DNA of 16,067 nt from Pedosphaera sp. (GCA_028293265.1 JAQGPB010000652.1:1-16067), one strand, 5' to 3'. Positions 1 to 7,154 are shown, counted from the stretch's first letter. The notes: generated by a model from the letters alone, not told the origin. Translations and numbers: made by a program.

Positions 1-435
1 CTCCTGCACGACATCGGCAAGATCGTCCTGAGCAGTTCGCTGAACGGAGCTTATGCCAAGCTGATCCAGGAGGTCGAGGCTAGGCAGATTTCGCTCGTGG
101 ACGCGGAGAAAAAACTTTTGGGCACGAACCACGCCGAGGTCGGCAGCGAACTGCTCAGCCAGTGGAAATTCCCGCCCAACGTCGTCGCGGCCATCTGGTT
201 TCATCACGCGCCAGCCGCCGCCGGCACGCACCAGCGCCTCGCTTCCTATGTTTACATGGGCAACGTCATCGCGCATTTCATGGGGCTCGGCTACGGGCAC
301 GCCGGCTTCGCCCTGCGCGCGCGCACGGAAGCCCTGACCACGCTTGGGCTTACCCCGGAGTCCGTCCCCCAGTTCATGATCGAAACCTTCGAGCAACTGC
401 ACGTCATCGAGGCCCTCTTCGCCATTGTGCCCTGA
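1..435 (+). CDS. HDOD domain protein, C-terminal part (5' end outside window)
   Basis: The reading frame is open from the first base and ends at TGA 433-435, giving 144 visible residues. HDOD domains are non-catalytic or poorly understood HD-superfamily relatives found in bacterial signalling proteins, often linked to motility, stress or two-component circuits. The visible part begins inside the HD core with LLHDIGKIVL (H3, D4, G6, K7 of the visible piece), followed by NHAEVG near residue 43, the WKFPPNVVAAIWFHH segment at 55-69 that is typical of the family, and a final helical region that ends the protein. The full protein probably extends 130 or more residues upstream and could carry another domain there. 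The gene is followed by 108 nt without a gene. HDOD assignment is firm from these motifs; the specific role is unknown. Confidence 0.88.
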   Translation, partial: LLHDIGKIVLSSSLNGAYAKLIQEVEARQISLVDAEKKLLGTNHAEVGSELLSQWKFPPNVVAAIWFHHAPAAAGTHQRLASYVYMGNVIAHFMGLGYGHAGFALRARTEALTTLGLTPESVPQFMIETFEQLHVIEALFAIVP

Positions 436-543
436 CGGGACGCTACGGCGAGGATGGGAGACTGTAGGACATTTGGAAGCTGCCCAATTCCGCTTTTGCC
501 GACTTCACGGCCCGCCATCCCATCGGCATTCTTACCCGCATAA

Positions 544-774
544 ATGAAAGTGCTGATTCAGAACGTGCAAAACCAACAATACGTGTCATCTCGCGGCGGG
601 TGGACTCCCGACCTCGCGGAAGCAGATGATTTCACCGTCACAACCCTGGCATACCATTTTGCCCGGCAAATGACATCGGGGCCTTTCCGCGTGCTGCTTC
701 ACATTCCAGAAACCAACGAATCCATCAAATTCATGGACGGAGTGGGTCGCGCCACAGTGCAAGGCGCAATTTAG
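544..774 (+). CDS. Small protein of unknown function (76 aa)
   Basis: I do not recognise a named family. The 76-residue protein starts with MKVLIQNVQNQQYVSS and continues with a GGWTPDLAEADDF segment, then a mixed alpha/beta-looking half with FRVLLHIPETN. It has no signal peptide, no membrane segment and no cysteine. The composition is balanced and protein-like, with hydrophobic alternation consistent with a small beta-rich cytoplasmic fold. From memory, similar short proteins that open with an IQN motif and a W-T-x-D-L stretch occur in Verrucomicrobia genomes, but this was not checked. The start at ATG 544 has no good Shine-Dalgarno sequence. It stands alone between the HDOD gene and the LamG gene and is followed 32 nt later by a hairpin with a T-run, which supports a real transcription unit. 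Confidence 0.6.
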   Translation: MKVLIQNVQNQQYVSSRGGWTPDLAEADDFTVTTLAYHFARQMTSGPFRVLLHIPETNESIKFMDGVGRATVQGAI

Positions 775-806
775 GGACAGCGGGTCGTAACTCTGCCCCG
801 CATACA

Positions 807-838
807 GGCAGGTGTCTCGGTTGACACCAGCCCTTTTT
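807..838 (+). terminator. Probable rho-independent terminator after the 76-aa gene
   Basis: GGC-A-GGTGTC (807-816) can pair with GACACC-A-GCC (823-832) around the loop TCGGTT, with one A/A mismatch, and CTTTTT follows at 833-838. It lies 32 nt behind the stop codon at 774 and 72 nt before the next start at 910, the expected place for a terminator that separates the two genes. Confidence 0.5.
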
Positions 839-909
839 GCCTGCTGAGCCGGCTTCGTCATCATGATTACATTGGCTATTCAACTTGAAAGCATGGCAGC
901 ATCACCATA

Positions 910-2481
910 ATGACTCTCTTCTTCGCCCGCGCCTCTCGCCTGCCCCGGTTGCAACCGGGACTGGTTTTGTTTTTCCTTCTGGGTCTGGCCTTGCCAGGCT
1001 TCACCCCGCCGGCCAACGCCGCCATCACGGTGGTTCGCGACTATCGCCTGGGAGAAGCCGACCCCGGCGCCGTGGCGGGTGGAATTGCGACCAGCTCGGT
1101 GGACAGCATCATCGGCAATAATCTGACCATGTCGGGTTCGCCGGTTTACTCCCCGGACGTTCCGGCCAATGCCGCCGTCAGCAGTTCCCTCTCGCTCACG
1201 TTCAACGGCACCAATTACGGCACGGCGGCCTTGATCAATAACATGGACAATTTCGGCCTCGAAGCCTGGGTGAAAACGACCAGCACTTCCGACAGCCACT
1301 TTGTCGCCTACAACGGCAACACCGGTTCCAACGGCTGGGGGATTCTTCAGGATGGAAGCTCGGGCCACTTTATCGCCCTTTTCGGCGGCGTGGTGGTCAT
1401 GGATTCCAACCTGGTGCCGACCAACCAATGGACGCACCTCGCCTTGGTGCGTGACAGCGGCACGGCGACATTTTACGTCAACGGCGTGGCGGGCGGTACC
1501 ACCAGCGGGGCCCCGTTCCCGCCCAGCGGCTCCTTTGCCATTGGCGCAGTCCCGGAAAATCCGGCGACCGGGCTTTTCAATGGCCAGATAGATGAGGTGC
1601 GGGCGTTCACTTTTGCCCCCGGCGCGTTTCAAATGAATGACCTGCTCTACAATGCTGCCGTTCCCGTCCCGCTTGGCTTCACCCGCAAGGGTAGTCAGAT
1701 CACGCTCTCGTGGCAGTCGGGCGGCCCGGCATTTGAACTCCAATACACGACCAACCTCTTCCCGGCCAACTGGATCGTGGAGACAAATGTCTCCCTCACG
1801 AACGGGGCGTCCACGGTGAATGAAACCGCCACCAACACGGGCCGCTTTTACCGGTTGAGCACCATTCCCCCCGCTCCGCCCTGCGGCAACGACGCTCCAC
1901 CCGTGGCCATCGTGTCAACGGTGATGAACGGCAGCCCCGCAATAGTCCCGGTGCTTTTTTCGGATGTGGAATCCGAGCCGCCGGACACAACCTGCACGTA
2001 TGAAACTTCTGCCGGGGTGGTTTGTTGTACTATGAACAAGGTCAACGCCCAGCGGCAGCTAACTTTCGATGCCTCGCAAAGCATTGATCCCCGCAGTTGC
2101 ACCAATGGTTCGCTGAGCTACCACTGGCAAATTCGCTGGCCGGATTGTTCAGGCGGGCAGCTTTACTCCTCTGCTGGCGTCACCGGGTACCACTCCGCTG
2201 TCCTGCAGATCGCACCCAGTTCGCTCCCTATACTTCAGGGCGGCTGCCCTTATGACCCCAACGAATTTTTTTGGCTGGTCAGTCTCACAATCACGCATCA
2301 ACCGTTTGACCCGAACGCGACGAATGCCCAAAGCACTCTGGTGGCGTTTCGGTTCAGATACCTGGGCTCCATTCTGCAGACGTCCATGTACTTTACCTGC
2401 CAAAGCTGCGCGGACCCAAGCAATCCGTCTTCCTGCGGTTGCACCATGACCAACGCCCTGCCGGCCACAGAACCCCCGTGA
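910..2481 (+). CDS. Secreted LamG (concanavalin A-like) protein with cysteine-rich PKD-like tail
   Basis: This 523-residue protein begins with a signal peptide (hydrophobic stretch about 17-30, likely cleavage after PANA near residue 37). Residues about 85-235 form a LamG/concanavalin A-like domain, seen from GLEAWVKT (116-123), QWTHLALVRDSGTATFYVNG (173-192) and GQIDEVRAF (225-233). Residues 254-320 hold a small module with LSWQS, FELQYTTNLFPANW and a closing GRFYRLSTIP; the same module closes the large protein at 2768-6094. After it comes an unusual tail, 321-523, with 11 cysteines while residues 1-320 have none; it includes a PKD-like FDASQSIDP segment (386-394). The likely role is carbohydrate or surface binding outside the cytoplasm; no catalytic residues are recognised. 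The start at 910 has no clear ribosome binding site, but it places the signal peptide correctly. Confidence 0.85.
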   Translation: MTLFFARASRLPRLQPGLVLFFLLGLALPGFTPPANAAITVVRDYRLGEADPGAVAGGIATSSVDSIIGNNLTMSGSPVYSPDVPANAAVSSSLSLTFNGTNYGTAALINNMDNFGLEAWVKTTSTSDSHFVAYNGNTGSNGWGILQDGSSGHFIALFGGVVVMDSNLVPTNQWTHLALVRDSGTATFYVNGVAGGTTSGAPFPPSGSFAIGAVPENPATGLFNGQIDEVRAFTFAPGAFQMNDLLYNAAVPVPLGFTRKGSQITLSWQSGGPAFELQYTTNLFPANWIVETNVSLTNGASTVNETATNTGRFYRLSTIPPAPPCGNDAPPVAIVSTVMNGSPAIVPVLFSDVESEPPDTTCTYETSAGVVCCTMNKVNAQRQLTFDASQSIDPRSCTNGSLSYHWQIRWPDCSGGQLYSSAGVTGYHSAVLQIAPSSLPILQGGCPYDPNEFFWLVSLTITHQPFDPNATNAQSTLVAFRFRYLGSILQTSMYFTCQSCADPSNPSSCGCTMTNALPATEPP

Positions 2482-2698
2482 GCCGGGAATTGTGGCGTCT
2501 ATTTTCGCGGCGGCTTTGTGCCTGGGCGATTTCACCAAATGGTGACTTGCTGGAATTTCATCTGCCTGGGCGAAGAATAAACGGGGAGTCAAGCGGTGAT
2601 GATGCTGGGTGGCTCTTTGGGCGGGGAGGCTTGACTTGGAAAGTGCCGGCGCGATGATTTTCTGACCATCCGTGCATATCTTCGCCGATGTGCCGACA

Positions 2699-2714
2699 AA
2701 CGCACACTTGCGTT
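2699..2714. promoter_or_regulatory. Short inverted repeat upstream of the delta-60 gene, possible operator
   Basis: AACGCA (2699-2704) and TGCGTT (2709-2714) are perfect 6-nt arms around CACT, about 53 nt before the start at 2768. The position suits a regulator-binding site or the 5' end of a leader hairpin. Arms this short can occur by chance, so this is a weak call. Confidence 0.22.
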
Positions 2715-2751
2715 CAATACATTTCATGGTATCACACAACGAAGCTTAACC

Positions 2752-2758
2752 AGAAGGA
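2752..2758 (+). promoter_or_regulatory. Ribosome binding site of the delta-60/Ig/LamG gene
   Basis: AGAAGGA at 2752-2758 is the clearest Shine-Dalgarno sequence in the window. It lies 9 nt before ATG 2768 and 6 nt before GTG 2765, so it fixes the start region but allows either codon. Confidence 0.6.
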
Positions 2759-2767
2759 CTGATTGTG

Positions 2768-5700
2768 ATGACCCAACTGATGTTTCCCAAAGCCGTTTTC
2801 CGGCGTCTCGTTTTTGCACTCCTCATCGTATATGCGGCCGTGAGCGCTTTCGCCGGTGCAGGCGGCGTGGATACGACCTTCAATGTTGTGGTCAACAACA
2901 CTGTTTATTCACTCCTCACTCGGTCCGATGGGAAAATCCTGATCGGCGGGTCCTTTACCACGGTCGCGGGTGTGTCGCGAAACGGCTTGGCCCGGCTATA
3001 TCCGGATGGCACATTGGACACCACGCTTAGCAACTCGATCTCAGGAGGAGGCACGGTCTATGCCATGCTGATGCAGCCGGATGGAAAACTTCTGATCGCA
3101 GGCAGTTTCAACGCCACCTCCCAGACTCGCCAGAATGTCGCGCGCCTGAACGTGGACGGCAGCCTTGACGGAACATTCACCAACGTCAATCCCGGCGGCA
3201 CAATTTTTGCCCTCGGTCTTCAAAACGACGGAAAAGTTTTGATTGGAGGCCAATTCTCCGCGCTAGGCTATCCCACCTCGTCACACAATTACATTGCCCG
3301 GCTGAATTCCGACGGAACGCTGGACAATACCTTCAATGCCGGAAACATCGCCGGAAACATGGTGAACGCCATCGCCGTGCAAGGCGATGGCAACATCCTG
3401 ATCGGAGGCACCTTCAACTCCTTCACCACCTATAGCTTGACCCGCAACAACATTGCGCGGCTGACGACGAACGGAACGCCCGATTTGGCTTATCAACCAA
3501 TCGCTGGCTCAACCATCCAGTCGGTTTTTCTGCAGAATGACGGCAGGAGCATGTGGGGCGGGCTTTTTAACAGTCTCGATTCTAGCTCGCGCGGACACGT
3601 GGGTAGGCTTAATCTGGATGGCACGCTGGACGGCGGATTTACCGCGAATATCGGAGCGAACGGCACGGTTTATGCCGTCACCGAGGACACGAACGGCAAT
3701 GTTTATGCCGGGGGTACATTTTCAGAATACAACAACTCGGTTCGCGAAGGCGTGGCACGGGTTTTTTCCGATGGAACGCTGGACAGCAGCTTCAACAACA
3801 CGACAAATTTTATCCCCCCACAAATCCGGTGTCTTGCCCTTCAAAGCGATGGGAAAGTGCTGGCCGGAGGGACCTTTACTGCTTTCAATTCCGTTGGACG
3901 AACCAATCTGGTCCGGCTTTATGGTAACATTTATCCTGCCGACATCGTCACGCAACCCCGGAGCCTCAATGCCGCCATCGGGACCAACGTCACTTTCAGC
4001 GTGGACGTCAGCAACCCCACGGTGGTAAACTATCAGTGGCGCAAGGACGGCACGGATATTTCGGGAGCAAACTTCAGCCAATATTCCTTGTTCAATGTGC
4101 AACTGGCGGATGCCGGCAATTACAGTGTTTTCGCCAGCGCCGGACTGGGCGGCGCCACGAGTTCCAACGCGTTGCTGCAAGTCGGCACACCGCCTGCCAT
4201 CACCCAGCAACCGGCACCGGCGAACCTGACCGTGAACCAGGGACAGACCGCCACCTTCACCGCGGCGGCATCGGGCACCCCGTTGAATTATTACTGGAAA
4301 TTGGGGGCAAAAAGCGTGGCGGGCACCAACGCCACTTTGATTCTTACCAATGTGACTCCAGCCCAGGCTGGCTCCTACGTCCTGGTGGTTTCCAATTTTC
4401 TCGGCAGCGTCACGAGTGCTCAGGTCTTCCTCACCGTCCTTTCCCCCATCGCTATCGCCTTGAACCCGGCCGATCTGGCTGCGCCGGTGGGCGGAGTTGC
4501 GAATTTCTCGGTCTCAGCCACCGGCTATCCGCTGAAGTACCAATGGTTGAAAGGCGGAAACCCCATTAACAATGCGACTGCTTCGTTTTACTCCATCACC
4601 AACGTCATGCTGACGGATGCGGGTGGCTATAGTGTCATAGTCTCCAATCAATTCAACAGCGTCACCAGTTCAGTGGCCAATCTTAGCGTCGGTTATCCGC
4701 CCAGTGTCACCACGCAGCCCATCAGCGTGACCAACAATCTGGGCGACACCACGGCTTTCAACTGCGCGGTAGCCGGAAACACGCCCATCACCTTTCAATG
4801 GCTTTTCAACGGCAACCCGCTGACCAACCAGAACACCACCAACCTGACGCTCACCAATGTTCAAATCGGCAGCATCGGCAATTACGCGCTGTCCGCCGCC
4901 AATGCCTTTGGCAGCACCGTCAGCTCAAACGCCTTCCTGAATTTGAACGGGTATCCTTCCAATCTCTACTTTGGCCTCATGGCTTTTTATCCATTTAATG
5001 GAAACGCGAACGATGCCGTTGGGACAAATAATGGGATAGTTTTTGGTGCGACGCTGTCAAGCGACAGGTTTGGCAACACGAATCAAGCATACTATTTTGA
5101 TGGAACAACTAATTACGTCCAACTGCCTGCCTCGGCCGCCGTGTTTGGTTCACAAGATTTCACCATCAGCATGTGGTTCAATCCTCTGACATATCCAGAC
5201 CCTACAATTCCGTTGCAAGCTGCCTGTTTTTTGATTTCCAAGGGACAAAACAATTTCGAACTTTCAACGGGTTCGCTGACTTCAGCTACAGGAATGGACT
5301 TTTTGCCGCGATTTGCAAGTGGGAACCAGTGGAATACGCCTGCATCTACATACCTAACTAATATATGGCAACACGTTGTCGCCATTTACCAGCCGTCAAC
5401 CATGGGAGTGGAAGTTTTCTTAAACGGCATTTCTTTGGCTTTGACAGGCCCAACCAACACACCAGTTGGCTCCGACAACTCCACCCCCGCGACATTGGGA
5501 TTAAGGACAGACGGAACACTCGCTTTCAATGGATTCCTTGACGAAGTGCGCATTTACAATCGCGCCCTCTCCACCAATGACGTGCAGCAGCTTTACGCAT
5601 TTGAAAGCGGCCAGACGATCATCGTCCAGCAGCCGCAATCCCTGATGGTGTTTGCGGGGGCGGCGGCCAGCTTCAGCGTCCAGGCCGCCGGTGCCGGAAC

Positions 5701-6094
5701 CTTGGGTTATCAATGGTATTACTCCAACGCCCCGGTGGCCAACGCCACCAATCCCGTGCTGACCCTGCCTTCTGTTCAAGCCGCCGATGCCGGCGCCTAC
5801 TACGTGATGGTATCGAACAATTCCGGATCGCTTCCCAGCAGCGTGGCGAATCTTATGGTGGGCACTCCCCCGCAAACCCTTCAGGTCCATCTCAGCCCGG
5901 ACAATTTCCCCAGCATTCAGATGCCGGGAACACCCGGATTCAACTACGTGCTCCAGACTGCCACCAACTTGATGCCTCCCGTCCTCTGGCAAAGCATCAC
6001 CAACCTTCAGGCGGACACCCATGGCCTATGGACTTATATGGATACCAACGTACCCTCCTCCGGCTCCCGGTTTTATCGCATTGCGACACCTTGA
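2768..6094 (+). CDS. Large secreted protein: seven delta-60 repeats, Ig-like domains, LamG
   Basis: The protein has 1108 residues from ATG 2768 (GTG 2765 is the alternative; residue numbers here count from the GTG). A signal peptide spans about 1-30 (hydrophobic 15-30, SAFA). Seven repeats of about 50 residues follow at about 36-388, each built as DGK-(I/V)-L-(I/A)-GG-x-F then ARL-x-x-DGTLD-x-x-F; these match the delta-60 repeat and probably form a seven-bladed beta-propeller. Four Ig-like domains follow at about 392-474, 476-558, 560-643 and 645-727, each with a core W and a G-x-Y motif (mostly DAG-x-Y) but without the cysteine pair. A LamG domain lies at about 735-935 (MAFYPFNGNAND, FNGFLDEVRIYNRALS), then a fifth Ig-like domain at 950-1033 and a C-terminal module at 1036-1109 ending FYRIATP. 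It is probably a surface or secreted binding protein. No anchor motif such as PEP-CTERM or LPxTG is visible. Confidence 0.9.
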   Translation: MTQLMFPKAVFRRLVFALLIVYAAVSAFAGAGGVDTTFNVVVNNTVYSLLTRSDGKILIGGSFTTVAGVSRNGLARLYPDGTLDTTLSNSISGGGTVYAMLMQPDGKLLIAGSFNATSQTRQNVARLNVDGSLDGTFTNVNPGGTIFALGLQNDGKVLIGGQFSALGYPTSSHNYIARLNSDGTLDNTFNAGNIAGNMVNAIAVQGDGNILIGGTFNSFTTYSLTRNNIARLTTNGTPDLAYQPIAGSTIQSVFLQNDGRSMWGGLFNSLDSSSRGHVGRLNLDGTLDGGFTANIGANGTVYAVTEDTNGNVYAGGTFSEYNNSVREGVARVFSDGTLDSSFNNTTNFIPPQIRCLALQSDGKVLAGGTFTAFNSVGRTNLVRLYGNIYPADIVTQPRSLNAAIGTNVTFSVDVSNPTVVNYQWRKDGTDISGANFSQYSLFNVQLADAGNYSVFASAGLGGATSSNALLQVGTPPAITQQPAPANLTVNQGQTATFTAAASGTPLNYYWKLGAKSVAGTNATLILTNVTPAQAGSYVLVVSNFLGSVTSAQVFLTVLSPIAIALNPADLAAPVGGVANFSVSATGYPLKYQWLKGGNPINNATASFYSITNVMLTDAGGYSVIVSNQFNSVTSSVANLSVGYPPSVTTQPISVTNNLGDTTAFNCAVAGNTPITFQWLFNGNPLTNQNTTNLTLTNVQIGSIGNYALSAANAFGSTVSSNAFLNLNGYPSNLYFGLMAFYPFNGNANDAVGTNNGIVFGATLSSDRFGNTNQAYYFDGTTNYVQLPASAAVFGSQDFTISMWFNPLTYPDPTIPLQAACFLISKGQNNFELSTGSLTSATGMDFLPRFASGNQWNTPASTYLTNIWQHVVAIYQPSTMGVEVFLNGISLALTGPTNTPVGSDNSTPATLGLRTDGTLAFNGFLDEVRIYNRALSTNDVQQLYAFESGQTIIVQQPQSLMVFAGAAASFSVQAAGAGTLGYQWYYSNAPVANATNPVLTLPSVQAADAGAYYVMVSNNSGSLPSSVANLMVGTPPQTLQVHLSPDNFPSIQMPGTPGFNYVLQTATNLMPPVLWQSITNLQADTHGLWTYMDTNVPSSGSRFYRIATP
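4967..5570 (+). other. AT-richer insert: the LamG-coding segment of the delta-60 gene
   Basis: Hand counts of 60-base rows give about 42% GC at 4981-5040, 47% at 5041-5100 and 43% at 5341-5400, against about 67% at 4201-4260 in the Ig-coding part. The boundaries agree with the LamG domain (residues about 735-935). This suggests the domain was acquired separately, or evolves under different codon use, inside an otherwise GC-rich gene. Confidence 0.5.
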
Positions 6095-6400
6095 CTGGAT
6101 GTAATTTTGAGCCGGCAAGTTTCGGCGACCTTTAAAAAGGGGGCCTAATGCAGAAAAACGACCCTTTTTCATTTGGTGGACCCAACTATTTTTCACGCCG
6201 CCAAACGTCCGCATTTTCCTGAAACCACCAAACCCGCATGAACATTGGCTGAATCTGACCTTTTTTCACAAATCTCCGTCCAAAAAATAAATGCTCTGAT
6301 ACCTGCCGTAGGTTTCATTTTTTCCCGGCCCCCGTGGTAATCTGCCCGCATGAAGTGGAGTTATGGAGCAGGGGAGCATCGGGAAGCTGGCTTGAAGGCA

Positions 6401-6614
6401 GCGGCAGCAGTGCCGCGGCGACTCCCCGGTTGGTATCCATGCGTGAGCCGCAACCACGCAGTGAGCATTGGGGAGCGCGCCCGCCCCGGGCGCTGCCAAC
6501 GGCGCCCCCGCCGTTGGCTCCGCGACGGGCGAGTCCACAGCCCATGGCCTGCCACGCCGCCGGATGTTCAGCGCGAGGGCGCGCTGAACTGCAGCCGGGG
6601 CGGCTGCGCTCCCC
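6401..6614. repeat. Block of GC-rich short-loop hairpins, REP-like element or structured RNA
   Basis: Perfect inverted repeats follow each other: GCGGCA/TGCCGC (6401-6416, loop 4); CTCCCC/GGGGAG (6422-6427 with 6470-6475); GCGCCCG/CGGGCGC (6477-6493, loop CCC); a 10-bp stem GCCAACGGCG/CGCCGTTGGC (6495-6518, loop CCCC); a 10-bp stem GTTCAGCGCG/CGCGCTGAAC (6566-6589, loop AGGG); and GCAGCCG/CGGCTGC (6591-6607, loop GGG). In addition GGGGAGCGC (6470-6478) is complementary to GCGCTCCCC (6606-6614) and could close the whole array into a multibranched fold. Either strand could form it. It could be a mobile palindromic repeat of the genome, or an RNA gene; the sequence alone cannot decide. Confidence 0.6.
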
Positions 6615-6773
6615 ATTCCTTTCAATTGCATGGTTACGGCTTTGGCGTGCCTCGGCGCGTCCGCAGTGCCGCGCTTGGCCGCTCAACTCAGCTAGCCTGT
6701 CTCGCCTTCAACCACTTGCGCCGCCTGTACCGCCTTGTACCGCCCTGTCCCACGTTGCGTTCCGGCCCGGATC

Positions 6774-6891
6774 GGCGCGGAGTTTCTCACCAAATCAGAC
6801 CAAATTTGCGAGCAAGCCCCTTTCCCGTCCCACCCCTCAACCCTCAACCAAAACCATCAACCACTTTTGGCGCGGAGTTTCTCACCAAATC
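6774..6891. repeat. 23-nt direct repeat, two copies 95 nt apart
   Basis: Positions 6774-6796 and 6869-6891 are identical; the unit starts GGCGCGGAG and ends CTCACCAAATC. A second, shorter repeat (20 nt, built from CCCTCAACC units) sits at 6834-6853 and 6900-6919 with a different offset of 66 nt, so this is not one simple tandem duplication. Confidence 0.75.
6824..6843 (-). other. Potential G-quadruplex on the minus strand
   Basis: The plus strand reads CCC-GT-CCC-A-CCCC-TCAA-CCC, so the minus strand carries four G-tracts of at least three with loops of 4, 1 and 2 nt. This satisfies the usual quadruplex pattern. It lies about 320 nt past the end of fliM on the transcribed side. Confidence 0.4.
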
Positions 6892-6940
6892 TGTACTCAC
6901 CCTCAACCCTCAACCAAAAACCCTCAACCATTCGCGTACC

Positions 6941-6970
6941 CGCCTTTTTCCACCTTTTTCCGGCTTTTTC
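6941..6970. repeat. Three tandem 10-nt units (CNCCTTTTTC-like)
   Basis: CGCCTTTTTC, CACCTTTTTC and CGGCTTTTTC follow directly upon each other, then CGCAAAATAAA and nine T. The period of 10 nt and the homopolymer cores suggest slippage-generated DNA. Confidence 0.6.
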
Positions 6971-7108
6971 CGCAAAATAAATTTTTTTTTGTGCTGATCG
7001 AAAACAGACAGTCCGCCATCCGTCACTTGCAGTCGCTTAACGTCGCTTGGCCGAAAGCAGGGTTAAATGGCTCCGTTGCTGTAAGTGTCTATTCCGAGGG
7101 TGCTTACT

Positions 7109-7154
7109 GGCAGCGGGACGCTGCCGTAACTCGCAGGCGGGACGCCCGCGTTAC
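7109..7154. repeat. Tandem GGGACG hairpins just behind fliM (REP-like or terminator)
   Basis: GGCAGC-GGGAC-GCTGCC (7109-7125) is a perfect 6-bp hairpin. GCGGG-ACG-CCCGC (7137-7149) is a second, flanked by GTAAC (7126-7130) and GTTAC (7150-7154), which can extend it across a bulge. Both share the core GCGGGACG. They start 10 nt past the fliM stop codon (minus strand) and may act as transcription terminators or mRNA-end stabilisers. No long T-run follows, so a repeat-element reading is at least as good. Confidence 0.5.

Larger units (their letters stand above)
2482..2767. other. Gene-free spacer before the delta-60 gene
   Basis: No credible reading frame is seen in these 286 nt. It contains a short palindrome TCACC-AAAT-GGTGA near 2531-2544 without a following T-run, an inverted repeat at 2699-2714 and the ribosome binding site of the next gene. 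The long minus-strand frame running through it is an antisense shadow of the preceding gene. Confidence 0.5.

Noticed and set aside
880..1743. Minus-strand frame of 287 codons opposite the LamG gene
   Set aside because: It mirrors a gene with signal peptide and LamG motifs and shows a Gly/Arg/His-rich shadow composition.
2708..2735. Possible promoter (TTGCGT, 16 nt, TATCAC) before the delta-60 gene
   Set aside because: Only 3 and 4 of 6 positions match the sigma-70 consensus; such matches are expected by chance.
6134..6169. AAAAAGGG/CCCTTTTT inverted repeat as terminator of the delta-60 gene
   Set aside because: The loop is 20 nt, the stem is mostly A-T and no T-run follows the second arm. 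Kept only as a note in the gene-free region.
6266..6997. Several open frames of 60-215 codons in the gene-free region
   Set aside because: Composition is dominated by Arg, Pro, Ala and Ser, frames overlap on both strands, and the DNA consists of palindromes and repeats. No domain is recognisable.
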